Shown here in pieces: positions 53,372 to 62,720 of a stretch of DNA of 64,000 bases. Within the stretch, counting starts at the first letter, position 1, and each line of letters opens with the position of its first letter. Under the pieces are notes generated by a model. The model was not told where the DNA came from, searched no databases, and worked only from the letters and a program-made list of their open reading frames with translations. Position numbers and translations under genes: made by a program. Where the stretch lies: the NCBI RefSeq assembly GCF_013114825.1, contig NZ_JAAVLX010000004.1:620001-684000 (forward strand). Reading direction: 5' to 3'. Source of the stretch: Bradyrhizobium australiense (GTDB taxonomy: Bacteria; Pseudomonadota; Alphaproteobacteria; Rhizobiales; Xanthobacteraceae).

Positions 53372-55099
53372 CTAAAACGGATTGAACGAAATTCCGAATA
53401 CCGGAATTGCTTCGTCAAAGCCCTTGATTTGGCGGCCCCCAAGGTCTTCCAAGGGGCGCTTGCCCCTGACGTCTGCGGCGACTTCGGCGTCCAACAGGAT
53501 TTCCCGGTCTGCGGCAGAGGCGCACAGGCGGGCTGCGAGATTTACAACACTGCCGATGGCCGTGTAGTCGAGCCGATCCTGGTAGCCAATCCGACCGACA
53601 GTTGCCGGTCCGCTGGCGAGACCGACTCCGAAGCCAACGTGATAGCCCCGCGATTGCCAGCCGGCGATCAGTGCTTGCACGCTCTTCTGCATTTCCATCG
53701 CAAGATCGACGGCCCTTAACGCTGGGTCTTCGACCGTAACAGGTGCGTTCACCAGAACCATAAGACCGTCGCCAGAGAAACTAATGAGCGTTGCCTCGAA
53801 TTGCGCAATAACCCTACCAAGGATCTCGTAGTACTCCGACAGCACACTCATGACTTCTTCAGGTGCAACTCCCGCGGAAAATGCGGTGAAGCCTCGCAAA
53901 TCGCAGAATACAACGACGACGTTCGTACGGCGGCCATCCAACACGCTTTCGTCGCCGGCCCGATCGACAAGATCGGCGACCTGAGGCGCGAGGAATCGCT
54001 TGAGCCTCGCTATGCGTTCCTGGTGCTGCTGCGCGAGGCCCAACTCAGCGGCCATCCTGTTAAAGCTATTTGCCAGACGCTGAAATTCATCTCCAGTCTG
54101 GATGGAAATGCGATGGTCGAAAAACCCGGCACCGACACGTTCCGTCCCCTCCTTAAGAAGCCTTATCGGCTCCGTCATCCTGTGCGCCAATCCATACGCG
54201 AGAAGGCCTGCGAACACTGTACTGATTGCGAGAAGCAAGGCGGTTCGCCACACGGCCGCATAGATGGGCGCGTAAGCTTCAGATAGGGGCTGTTCCGCCA
54301 CTACCGTCCAATCGGGACCTTGTACGGGAGCTGCGCTGGCTGCAATGTCACGTCCATGTGCATCCCGGCTCGTTGCGAAACCCGCACTCGGGCCGATCGC
54401 GTCGCGTATGGTACGAAACGGTTTCGAGGTTGCTTCTTCCGCCCCACGGAGGACGAGGCTGATGTCGGGATGAGCAATGAGGCGGCCCGGCCGGTCCAAG
54501 ACGAAGGCGATACCGGTCTTTCCCACCTTGATCGCCGATATCACATCCCAAATCAGCTTCAGATTGACCTCGGCGACGACAGCCCCAACGGCAGGTCGAT
54601 TACCCACGATCGCAACCGTCAGGTATGGTTCCGAGCCTCGATTGTAGCTTACGTCGCTAAACCAGACTTGGGACGTGCGGGCGCCAACCAATGCAGGATC
54701 AGTTGATCTGTCCGCGCGGCTTTCAATGCGATTGAGGCCGATCCTCGAGATATGGAGACGCTCTAAACCCTTGTTGTCGAGCAGTGTCAGACTAACGATG
54801 GCAGGCGCCTGCCGAAACAGACGCAACGCGTCAGTCCTCCGCCGCTCGTCCGGCTCGTCAGTCCATGGAAGCTGGACCAGCCAGCCAAGTTGGTTTGTGA
54901 TACCGTAGATGAAGTCATGGATCTCGGCGGCAGCTGACGTCGCTTGAACGCCAAGTAACTGGTCGAGCCTCGCGCGCTGGTCGCGATAGCCGAACCACGC
55001 TTCAATAACCCCGTTGATCGCGAGTGGAATCGCGACAGCCATGAACAGCGCGAGCAAGTACTTCTGAAAAAGGCCGCGAAATCGATATTGGGCAATCAT
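53372..55099 (-). CDS. Membrane class III adenylate/guanylate cyclase with sensor domain
   Basis: The start at 55099 follows ACTGGAGC; 575 residues. Domains in order: membrane segment, about 240-residue periplasmic dCACHE-like sensor (VWFSDVSYNRGSEPYLTVAI), membrane segment (LLLAISTVFAGLLAYGLAHR), HAMP (RMTEPIRLLKEGTERV), and cyclase. The cyclase has both metal aspartates (VVFCDLRGFTAFS and ISFSGDGLMVL) and the transition-state pair in GSVVNLAARLCASA. It should make cAMP (or cGMP) in response to a periplasmic ligand. The substrate-selecting position before SGD is Phe/Ser rather than the usual Lys, so nucleotide specificity is open. Confidence 0.85.
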   Translation of the reverse strand: MIAQYRFRGLFQKYLLALFMAVAIPLAINGVIEAWFGYRDQRARLDQLLGVQATSAAAEIHDFIYGITNQLGWLVQLPWTDEPDERRRTDALRLFRQAPAIVSLTLLDNKGLERLHISRIGLNRIESRADRSTDPALVGARTSQVWFSDVSYNRGSEPYLTVAIVGNRPAVGAVVAEVNLKLIWDVISAIKVGKTGIAFVLDRPGRLIAHPDISLVLRGAEEATSKPFRTIRDAIGPSAGFATSRDAHGRDIAASAAPVQGPDWTVVAEQPLSEAYAPIYAAVWRTALLLAISTVFAGLLAYGLAHRMTEPIRLLKEGTERVGAGFFDHRISIQTGDEFQRLANSFNRMAAELGLAQQHQERIARLKRFLAPQVADLVDRAGDESVLDGRRTNVVVVFCDLRGFTAFSAGVAPEEVMSVLSEYYEILGRVIAQFEATLISFSGDGLMVLVNAPVTVEDPALRAVDLAMEMQKSVQALIAGWQSRGYHVGFGVGLASGPATVGRIGYQDRLDYTAIGSVVNLAARLCASAADREILLDAEVAADVRGKRPLEDLGGRQIKGFDEAIPVFGISFNPF

Positions 55100-55408
55100 G
55101 CTCCAGTACCTGTGCAATCACACCGAGATAGAATAGGCCGATAATATCACTTTGCTCTACTGTCTGGCGTTCTAGATCCAGACGCGCACGGCGCCACCTC
55201 TTAGGCTTTTGGGGCTGTTTCCGAGCCGGCCGGGAGCAGTCCAGTGATCGCTTTTGGCCATGGTGGTCACAGCTGAGCTATCTGTCAGCACTGGGGGGCC
55301 AAGCTTCGTCCGACGTCCGCCTCTGCCTCATTGCGGCCGTTCCGAGCATAGCGCAGGAATACCTGCGGCCGCGAACGGATCTCACTTTGCTTCTCGTAAT
55401 CTGCAAAC
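55100..55408. other. Intergenic stretch between cyclase and kinase genes
   Basis: About 310 bases. A segment near 55305-55345 (ACGTCCGCCTCTGCCTCATT) faintly resembles the dispersed degraded sequences at 49000 and 51950. No gene is seen. Confidence 0.3.
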
Positions 55409-57601
55409 TCATGCGGCTGGATGGGACTGGATCTGCCGGGCTTGAACGCTCTCGTCCTGCTCCAGCGGCAGGGAAAATTGAAACACGGCGCCTCGAGGTT
55501 CGTTCGCACTCGCCCACATCCGTCCCCCGTGAGCCTCGACCATCGACCGGCAGATAGCGAGGCCCATACCCATGCCCTTGTCCTTGGTGGTGTAGAACGC
55601 CTCGAAGACGCGCTCCACATCTTCCGCGTCCAGACCCGGGCCGGAATCGCGAACCGTGACGAGCACGCCGCCCGCGGCCTCCCTCTCGCTGTTGATCCGT
55701 AGCTCGCGCGTCCCGTCGTCGCCGCCGCCCAAGGCTTCAATGGCATTGAGGATCAGGTTCAAAATCACCTGCTGCAGCTGAGTGCGATCGCCTTTCACCA
55801 TAGGCAAGGCCGGCGCGAGCTCGGTCTGCAGCAATATGCCATGCTTGAGCATTTCGCTCCGGGTCAGCGCGACCATTTCAAGGATGGCTTCATTGAGGTC
55901 GAACCGATCCTTCCGCGGCGGCACCTTGTTGATGAGGGCCCGGATCCCGCTAATGACATTGCCGGCGCGCTTGCCGTCCTCGACGATCCGGCGAAGGGAA
56001 TCGCGAACCTCGCCGAGATCTGGCGGTTGAGCGCTGAGCCAGCGCAGGGCAGCCTGGGCATTGGTAACCGTCGCTGCGATCGGCTGGTTGACCTCGTGGG
56101 CAATCGAGGCCGTCAATTGACCCATCGTGGTGACGCGATTGGCGTGCGCAAGCTCTACCTGCATGGCGCGCAACGCCTCTTCGGCCCGCCTGCGCTCGGT
56201 GATGTGCCGCCCGACACCGCGGTAGCCGACGAAGCGCCCCGCCTTGTCAAACATCGGCAGCCCGGAGACGGACACGTAACGCTTGCTGCCGTCGGGTCCA
56301 GGCCGCGCGAGCTCAAAATCACGGAATGGCAGGTGGGCATCGAGCGTCTCCCGGTGCTTGCGCCAGCCCTCTTCATCCGGCTCCAGATAAGGCACTTCCC
56401 AACGTGTCTTGCCGATTTCGGAGCCGGGCGCCGGTGCTTCGGCAAGGCTCTCCGCGAACTCCTGGTGAATGAAGCGGTGTTGCGCATCGGTTTCCCAGTA
56501 CACGTCGAAGGAGAACTGCACGAGCGTGCGAAAGCGTTCCTCGCTCTGCCGCAGCGCCTCTTCCGCCCGCTTGCGCTCGGTCAGATCGAGCACAAAGCTG
56601 ACACCATGATTTGGGCTTTGCTCGAGCATCGTCCCGCCGAGCAACACAGGCACGCGGCTGCCGTCCTTTCGAAAATATTCTTTCTCGAACGGTTGGACGG
56701 TCCCCATCCGCTTCAGCTCTTCCACGGTGCGTGCGTCGCGGTAGCGCCATTCCGGCGGCGTCAGGTCCGTCCGGTTCACCCGTCCCGAGGCAAGATCCTC
56801 CCGGTCGTAGCCCAACATATGGAGAAACGCATCATTGGCCTCGAGAATGTGACCTTCGAGATCCCAAATGATGATGCCAACGATGTTGGCGTCGACCAGG
56901 CGGCGGATCTTCTTGTCGCGCGCAAGGAGATCGCCGTGGAGCGCCACGTTCTCCGCGATCGCCTTACGCCGCCTTGCCGCTTCGAGCCGTGCAAGCGCCA
57001 ACGCCACCACTGCCAGGACTGAAACAATGACGACGGCCGTAGCGATCAGCCAGGCGTTGCGTTGTTCGAGGGCCTCGGCGCGCTTCTCGTGATCCACGAG
57101 CAGGAAACGCTCGTGGTCCACCATCTGGTCGATTTGTGACCTTATCTCGTCCAGGCTGCGGATCATCGCCAGCGCCGCCAGCCCGGAGGTGCTGGCCGTC
57201 TTGACGATGTCATCGATCTCACGCAGCTTTGCTGCAACTGTCAGCGCCAGATGTCCGGCACGATGGTTCTGCAATGGATCGTTCGCGACCAGAGCCTGGA
57301 GCGCCTGCGCGTCTCGTCGTACGCTTTCGTCGGAGACGCCGTAGGCCTTGAGATATGAGGGATCGAGCGTCAGCAGATATCCGCGTCTTTGGGCCTCCAC
57401 GTCGGCGATGACCGCCCGCAGCCGGTCCAGCGTCTCGAGCACCTGACGGCTGCGCTCGTGTGCAAGACTCACCGCTTGTCGCTCCTGCCAATATCGAAGG
57501 CCGAGAAACCCGGTCGAGACCACCGCAGCCAGAACCACCACGACCACCAGCGTCAGCGGACGAGCAAACCACCGAGAGGACTGGGTCAGAGGGACTGACA
57601 T
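55409..57601 (-). CDS. CHASE3-PAS-PAS sensor histidine kinase
   Basis: The start follows AAGGCTA; 730 residues. Order: membrane segment, CHASE3 sensor (about residues 45-185, with EAQRRGYLLTLDPSYL), second membrane segment, PAS (IRRLVDANIVGIIIWDLEGH), PAS/PAC (ETDAQHRFIHQEF), HisKA with H-box SIAHEVNQPIAATVTNAQAA, and an ATPase with NLILNAIEALGG, DSGPGLDAED and GMGMGLAICRS. The HEVNQPIA type is the NtrB/FixL-like kinase class. No response regulator gene is adjacent. It is divergent from a Tat-exported binding protein. Confidence 0.9.
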   Translation of the reverse strand: MSVPLTQSSRWFARPLTLVVVVVLAAVVSTGFLGLRYWQERQAVSLAHERSRQVLETLDRLRAVIADVEAQRRGYLLTLDPSYLKAYGVSDESVRRDAQALQALVANDPLQNHRAGHLALTVAAKLREIDDIVKTASTSGLAALAMIRSLDEIRSQIDQMVDHERFLLVDHEKRAEALEQRNAWLIATAVVIVSVLAVVALALARLEAARRRKAIAENVALHGDLLARDKKIRRLVDANIVGIIIWDLEGHILEANDAFLHMLGYDREDLASGRVNRTDLTPPEWRYRDARTVEELKRMGTVQPFEKEYFRKDGSRVPVLLGGTMLEQSPNHGVSFVLDLTERKRAEEALRQSEERFRTLVQFSFDVYWETDAQHRFIHQEFAESLAEAPAPGSEIGKTRWEVPYLEPDEEGWRKHRETLDAHLPFRDFELARPGPDGSKRYVSVSGLPMFDKAGRFVGYRGVGRHITERRRAEEALRAMQVELAHANRVTTMGQLTASIAHEVNQPIAATVTNAQAALRWLSAQPPDLGEVRDSLRRIVEDGKRAGNVISGIRALINKVPPRKDRFDLNEAILEMVALTRSEMLKHGILLQTELAPALPMVKGDRTQLQQVILNLILNAIEALGGGDDGTRELRINSEREAAGGVLVTVRDSGPGLDAEDVERVFEAFYTTKDKGMGMGLAICRSMVEAHGGRMWASANEPRGAVFQFSLPLEQDESVQARQIQSHPAA

Positions 57602-57830
57602 TAGCCTTAAGTCTTCGATGCTCGCGTGAGCGGCTCTTTTCCGGTGCCGACGCAGGGTATTGCTAGTATAATAAACATACAGCTACGGTCTGCGTAGTTA
57701 AGATAGGAACCGGCACGCCCCGCAGATTACACCGGCTTGGAAGCCCGTCAGTCCCCTCACAAGGGGCCAGAACGTCACGGGTGGGGCCGCTCGCGTGCTG
57801 TGAAGGCCACTCCCCGCCAGGAGCAACCAC

Positions 57831-59222
57831 ATGGCTCCAAATGAAATGGTGCAGAGTGAAAAGCTTCCGAGCAGTCCAGGGTCGGCCAGCCGGCGCAGCT
57901 TCGTCAAGGGATTGGGCGCAGCGGGCGTGGTCTTGCCGGTCCTCGCCATACTGCCGCGGTGGGGTTTCGCAGAGGATGTCGCCGGGGTCTATGCCAACGC
58001 TGCGATGGATTGGAAACAATTTGCGGGGCAGACGATCACGCTCGCAGGCGCGATTCATCCGTGGTCGAACGCGATCACTCCGCTTTTGTGGGATTTTACC
58101 AAGCTCACCGGTATCAGCGTCGTTACCGACTTCCGATTGGAGACCGCGTACTTGGGAGCGCTGCCGATTCAGCTCGCCCGCGGCAGCAGCACACCCGACG
58201 TCTTCATGTTTACGACCTATGGCCAGGGCATCTCAAAAGGATGGCTCGAGCCGCTGAACGCCTATTATTCGGACAGGTCGCTGACCGATCTCGGCTGGTA
58301 TGATGAGAGTGATCTTCTCAAGACAGCCCGAGCCTTTCCGTTGTGGCGGGACGGCGAACGCTATGCCTGCCCGATCACTTCCGAAGCGGTGACCTTGTTC
58401 ATCAACGGCGACGCTCTGGCAGCCAGGAATCTGCGCGTTCCCCAGACTTTCGATGAGCTGCTCGCCACCGCCAACGCGATCAAGACCAATGAGATGTCCG
58501 GGATCGCCATGCGGGCGCAGGCCGGCGGCAATTCATCCGTGGCGGCCATGAGCTTCGTGTTCTCCTACGGTGGGGACATGGTCAAGGACAACAAGGCCGC
58601 TTTCGCGAGTCCGGAGGCCATCGCGGCCGTCGAGATGTACGGTCGATTGCTCAGCCAAGCCGGGCCTAGCGGTGTGAGCGGCTATGAATGGTACCACGTG
58701 CTGGACGATTTCCTGCAGCGCAAGACGGCAATGGCGATCGACAGCAGCAACTTCGCTACCGACATTTCCAATCCAGCGAAGAGCCACGTTGCCAGGCAGG
58801 CCGTATTTGCCGCCTTTCCACATGTCGCCGGTCGCACGTCGGTGCCCTTCATGTCGCACTGGCAGGCGTGCATCAATTCCAGGTCACGAAACAAGCGGGC
58901 GGCTTTTTTGTTTCTGCTGTGGGCGACAAGCAAGCCGACATCGATGCGGACCGCCGCAGCGGGACTGGCAACAGCCCGTGTGTCGGCCTGGTCGAGCGAG
59001 GGCTTCAAGAAGGCGTTCGGCGCCCAAGCCGCGGAGGCGGCGCTGACCAACTTGCAAAATGCCGATGTCGATCGCGCCAAGGCGATCCTTTTCCATCCGC
59101 AGTCGAGACCCATCCTGGACGCCTTCATGATCGGCGTGAATGAAGTGGTCTCGGGAGCGAAACCGGCAAAGATTGCGATGACGAACGCCGCCGAGAAGGC
59201 CAATGCGGCGATCCGCGGATAG
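57831..59222 (+). CDS. Tat-exported extracellular solute-binding protein (family 1)
   Basis: The start follows CAGGAGCAACCAC; 463 residues. The N-terminus has the twin-arginine pattern SRRSFVKGLGAAGVVLPVLA. The mature part is a family 1 binding protein: ITPLLWDFTKLTGISVVTDF, RLETAYLGALPIQLARGSS, DVFMFTTYGQGISKGWLEPL and GVSGYEWYHVLDDFLQRKTA. No sugar-type permease or ATPase genes follow; instead a PQQ dehydrogenase trio does, after 410 bases. It could bind an alcohol- or sugar-derived ligand. Confidence 0.8.
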   Translation: MAPNEMVQSEKLPSSPGSASRRSFVKGLGAAGVVLPVLAILPRWGFAEDVAGVYANAAMDWKQFAGQTITLAGAIHPWSNAITPLLWDFTKLTGISVVTDFRLETAYLGALPIQLARGSSTPDVFMFTTYGQGISKGWLEPLNAYYSDRSLTDLGWYDESDLLKTARAFPLWRDGERYACPITSEAVTLFINGDALAARNLRVPQTFDELLATANAIKTNEMSGIAMRAQAGGNSSVAAMSFVFSYGGDMVKDNKAAFASPEAIAAVEMYGRLLSQAGPSGVSGYEWYHVLDDFLQRKTAMAIDSSNFATDISNPAKSHVARQAVFAAFPHVAGRTSVPFMSHWQACINSRSRNKRAAFLFLLWATSKPTSMRTAAAGLATARVSAWSSEGFKKAFGAQAAEAALTNLQNADVDRAKAILFHPQSRPILDAFMIGVNEVVSGAKPAKIAMTNAAEKANAAIRG

Positions 59223-59631
59223 CAGAGCCGCCGGCGCTCCCCAGCGTGACGACCGGTGTAATTGGGACTTCAGCTCAGCGTTGCCTCTGCCGACCGGTGC
59301 TCCACAAAAAAACAACAATCCGGTCAACTAATGGGCAGGCATCGAGGGGACGTGTCATGGTGCACCGCACCGACATCGCCGGGCGCAATACGGGGCAGGC
59401 CAATCCTGGCAGTGACGGCCTATGCCGCCCTGCACTGAATGGCGCCCTTCTCGAAAACAACTTCTTACGCAGGCGGCAAGACGTGCTGCCGCCTCCTCTC
59501 GGCGGCAGGTCCGCCGGCCTGCGCCATCTATCTCCAGCTCCCGACCCTATGAGGCTTTGACACCAGAGTATCCCCTGCAAGGGTCGCGAGAGAATTCGGC
59601 CCAACAAACAAATTACAAAGGGAGGACACAG
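59223..59631. other. Intergenic region upstream of the PQQ dehydrogenase
   Basis: About 410 bases. A hairpin GGCGGCA/TGCCGCC occurs at 59472-59493, followed by more GC-rich self-complementary sequence (CTCGGCGGCAGGTCCGCCGG). It may be a terminator for the binding protein or a leader of the dehydrogenase; no gene is apparent. Confidence 0.4.
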
Positions 59632-61371
59632 ATGACTTTGCATGAACGATATGTCGTCGGCTGCGCCACGGTGGCGGTGGCTGCCCTGGTCACTATCTCG
59701 CCGACGCGCGCCCAAGTGCCGACGCAGCCTCAAGAAGCGGCCCTGAATGCCGAAGCGGCCCAGAACGACTGGCCGACCTATCACGGCACCTATAAGTCCT
59801 ACCATTACAGCGGCCTCGACCAGATCAATACCGGCAACGTCAAGAATCTCGAAGTTGCCTGGATGCATTTTCCGGAGCGCGCCACCCGCGGCATTCAGTC
59901 GACGCCGCTGGCCCTTGACGGCGTGCTGTACTATTCGGGCTCCTACAGTCGCGTCTACGCGCTGGACGGCGCGACTGGCAAGACAATCTGGGCCTACGCG
60001 CCGGAGCTCGACGAGGACCTGGTGTCCAAGCAGACGCACTCGCCGTACAACCGCGGCATCGCCATCGGACACGGCAACCTCTATGTCGGCACGGTCGATG
60101 GGCGCCTGATCGCGCTCGATCTGAAGACCGGCAAGCCGGTATGGGACACGAAGCTGCTGGATTCCAAGAAGATGACGGTCGGCTTCACCGGCGCGCCGCT
60201 GGTGGTCAAGGATAAGGTGATCATCGGCGCCCAAGGCGGCGAATGGCCCCATCGCGGGCCGATCTTCGGCGTGGAGGGCAAGACCGGAGCGAAGAAATGG
60301 GAGTTCTTCACGGTCGCCGGCACCGAAGAGGCCATGAAGACCTGGGGCGGTGACTCCTGGCGGACCGGTGGCGGTGGCGGCTGGATGCCCGGAACCTATG
60401 ACCCGGAAACCAATACGGTGTGGTGGGGCACTGCCAACCCGGCGCCGCTTTATGACTGGGGGGGCGCGGATTGGAAGAAGAGCGGACCGCGGCCGGGCGA
60501 AAATCTCTACACGACATCGGTCATCGCGCTCGATCCCGATAGCGGCAAGCTCAAATTCTACCATCAGGAGCTGCCGCACGATGCTTGGGACTTCGACTCG
60601 TCCGTGGGCGAATTCGTCATGATCGACCGCGGCGGCAAGAAGCTGGTCGTGCACGCCAATAAGAGCGGATACATCTTCGTCTATGACCGTTCCAACGCCA
60701 AGATCGAGAACGTCTGGCCGCTGGTAAAGAACATCAACTTCGTCAAAAGCATTGATCCGAAGACCGGCGAACTGATCGGTCGCCGCGACCTCTCGGAAGG
60801 CAAGGTGGACCCGCCATTGTGCCCGGCCATCGCTGGCGGCATCAGCTGGAACTCCGGCGCCTACAGCCCCAAGAACGGACTCTTCTACCGGATCGGACAG
60901 GAATGGTGCATGGAGCTGACCGTCGAGAAGACCACGCCGATCCTGGAGCCGATGGCGCAACTCAATATCGGCGCCACGTTCAAGTTTATCCCGCCTCCGG
61001 ACGGACCGGCCCGTGGTCATCTTAGCGCCCGCGACCCGGTCACCGGTGCCAAGAAGTGGGAGGTCAACTACAAAGAGCCGCCGCTCGCCAGCGTTCTCGC
61101 CACCGCAGGCAATCTGGTATTCGTGCCGGATGCCGAAGGCATTGTGCACGCCTACAATGCGGACACCGGCGAAGAGCTCTGGTCGCGCAACAACGGCATG
61201 GGACATAACGCCGGCATTATCAGCTACATGGCCGGCGGCAAGCAGTACATCGCCGTACCGGCGGGCTGGGGCAGCCTGGTGGCCGACGAGTTTGTCGCGC
61301 TCTACGGCGAGCCCTTCAAGAGCATGCCGAAGAACACCGGTGCCCTGGTTGTGTTCGCGCTCAGGCAATGA
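59632..61371 (+). CDS. PQQ-dependent alcohol dehydrogenase (XoxF-like, lanthanide-type Asp)
   Basis: The start at 59632 follows AAGGGAGGACACAG; 579 residues with a signal peptide ending TRAQ. The eight-blade propeller is recognisable by repeated Trp-motif strands (YALDGATGKTIWAYAP, IALDLKTGKPVWDTKL, VTGAKKWEVNYKEP). Catalytic Asp320 in AWDFD is followed by Asp322, the extra Asp associated with lanthanide-dependent enzymes. The vicinal Cys-Cys pair of methanol dehydrogenases is absent: the stretch before NRG reads SKQTHSPYNRG. A disulfide-like pair (LCPAIAGG and EWCMEL) remains. Expected role: periplasmic oxidation of an alcohol, electrons to the adjacent cytochrome. Confidence 0.85.
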   Translation: MTLHERYVVGCATVAVAALVTISPTRAQVPTQPQEAALNAEAAQNDWPTYHGTYKSYHYSGLDQINTGNVKNLEVAWMHFPERATRGIQSTPLALDGVLYYSGSYSRVYALDGATGKTIWAYAPELDEDLVSKQTHSPYNRGIAIGHGNLYVGTVDGRLIALDLKTGKPVWDTKLLDSKKMTVGFTGAPLVVKDKVIIGAQGGEWPHRGPIFGVEGKTGAKKWEFFTVAGTEEAMKTWGGDSWRTGGGGGWMPGTYDPETNTVWWGTANPAPLYDWGGADWKKSGPRPGENLYTTSVIALDPDSGKLKFYHQELPHDAWDFDSSVGEFVMIDRGGKKLVVHANKSGYIFVYDRSNAKIENVWPLVKNINFVKSIDPKTGELIGRRDLSEGKVDPPLCPAIAGGISWNSGAYSPKNGLFYRIGQEWCMELTVEKTTPILEPMAQLNIGATFKFIPPPDGPARGHLSARDPVTGAKKWEVNYKEPPLASVLATAGNLVFVPDAEGIVHAYNADTGEELWSRNNGMGHNAGIISYMAGGKQYIAVPAGWGSLVADEFVALYGEPFKSMPKNTGALVVFALRQ

Positions 61372-61459
61372 CGATGGCATGGGCGGCAGGGATCGATCTC
61401 TCCTTGCCGCCCTTGCAGCAAATACGTTGGGCGTCCTTTCCCCGAATACGGATGCTGGA

Positions 61460-61819
61460 ATGCGAATACCGTCTGTGATTATTGCTTCCCTGGCCCTCAT
61501 CTGGCCATGCCTGTCGATCGCCGCGTTTGCCCAACAGTCCACCGGAGCAGGCGCTGAAAATCCGCTGCCGCAAGCCGAAGCCTCGCCGAACGACATCGAT
61601 GGCGAGAAAATGTTCGCAACCACCTGCGGCTTTTGTCACCAGGACGGCGGCCGTCATGCGGGCAGAGGTCCGAAGCTGTCGAAGTCCGAGCGCAGCGACG
61701 AATATATCGTCGAACGCATTAAGAAGGGCAAGCCGGGCGCCATGCCCGCCTATGGTGGAGTGTTCAGTGACGGCCAGATCATCGCGATCCTGGCGTACAT
61801 TCGAGGGCTCGATGACTAG
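61460..61819 (+). CDS. c-type cytochrome (XoxG-like)
   Basis: The chosen start gives 119 residues, with a signal peptide (IIASLALIWPCLSIAAFAQ). The heme site is CGFCH (ATTCGFCHQDGGRHAGRGPK) and the distal Met is in PGAMPAYGGVFSD. It is a single-heme class I cytochrome that would accept electrons from the dehydrogenase upstream. The start is uncertain: the ribosome site before 61460 is weak, and an in-frame ATG at 61379 gives a less export-like N-terminus. It overlaps the next gene by eight bases. Confidence 0.85.
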   Translation: MRIPSVIIASLALIWPCLSIAAFAQQSTGAGAENPLPQAEASPNDIDGEKMFATTCGFCHQDGGRHAGRGPKLSKSERSDEYIVERIKKGKPGAMPAYGGVFSDGQIIAILAYIRGLDD

Positions 61820-62618
61820 AGCGTTTTCTGCGGCGTCGAAACCGCGATATCGCCTCCCCCGATACGCGGCAAGCCTCGCGCTGCTGATGCTCTGGAGCGC
61901 GTCGGCGGATGCCCGCTCGCTGGAAACCGTCATCGAGCGCGGCGCGTTGACGCTCTGCGCCAGCCCCAACGCGCTGCCGTTTGCAAGCAAGACCGGACCG
62001 GTCCCGGGGTTTCAGATCGAACTCGGCGAGAAAATTGCCGAGCAACTCGGCGTCAAGCTGACCCGGGAATGGGTGGTCAGTGCGATCCAGTATCGCCGCG
62101 CCGATTGCGACCTCGTGCTCGACGTCATCGCCCGCAAGGATGCGCCGCCCGCGGGCGGTGTGCGGGCTTCGCGCCCTTATCATCGCAGCGGCGTCGTGCT
62201 CGCGGTGCGCAGCGATTCGCCGGCGTCGTCGCTGGCAAGTCTCGATTCCGACCAGCGGGTCGGCGTACCGGTCGGCTCGCTGGTCTCGATGACGCTTGCC
62301 AAGGGCGGCACCACCACGTCTCCATTCGTGTATGAGGACGAGATCGTTGCAGCGTTGGCCAATCGCGAGATCGAGGCGGCCGCCATCACACCGATGACGG
62401 TCGGCTGGTTCAACCTGCAGCATGCCGACAAGCCGTTGCGCCTGATTCCGGCGTTCGATAACGACCAGGATTTGAACTGGAATGTTGCGGCGGGGCTGCT
62501 CCGCCCCGACGACAAGCTGCGACAACGTGTCGATGCGGCGATCGAGGCCCTGCTGGCCGATGGTACCATCGCGCGTATCTATGCTCGCTACGGCATCGAG
62601 CTGCGGCCTCCGCAGTGA
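61812..62618 (+). CDS. XoxJ-like periplasmic binding protein
   Basis: The start at 61812 overlaps the cytochrome stop (ATGACTAG); 268 residues. A signal peptide (YAASLALLMLWSASADA) precedes a type II binding domain: ALTLCASPNALPFASKTG, GFQIELGEKIAEQLGVKL, and RADCDLVLDVIARKD. It resembles MxaJ/XoxJ, thought to help assembly or activation of PQQ alcohol dehydrogenases, and is placed as in xoxFGJ clusters. The alternative is an ordinary amino-acid-type binding protein, less likely given the overlap and order. Confidence 0.8.
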   Translation: MTRAFSAASKPRYRLPRYAASLALLMLWSASADARSLETVIERGALTLCASPNALPFASKTGPVPGFQIELGEKIAEQLGVKLTREWVVSAIQYRRADCDLVLDVIARKDAPPAGGVRASRPYHRSGVVLAVRSDSPASSLASLDSDQRVGVPVGSLVSMTLAKGGTTTSPFVYEDEIVAALANREIEAAAITPMTVGWFNLQHADKPLRLIPAFDNDQDLNWNVAAGLLRPDDKLRQRVDAAIEALLADGTIARIYARYGIELRPPQ

Positions 62619-62674
62619 GATTCGTGAAAGTGAATATGTCGATCTCCATCCTTGTCACTGCAGCCGCGGGTCGA

Positions 62675-62710
62675 CCGCGCCGGCGGCACTTCCCCACTCT
62701 GCCGGCGCGG
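62675..62710. terminator. Hairpin between convergent genes
   Basis: CCGCGCCGGC (62675-62684) and GCCGGCGCGG (62701-62710) form a strong stem with a 16-base loop. It lies between the XoxJ-like gene and the convergent amidohydrolase and could terminate both; no T run is present. Confidence 0.5.
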
Positions 62711-62720
62711 CCGTCGCATA

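Noticed and set aside
59275..61623. A 782-residue open frame on the minus strand opposite the PQQ dehydrogenase.
   Set aside because: It mirrors a well-supported gene with high GC at third positions, which keeps antisense frames open; it has no ribosome site or recognisable domain.
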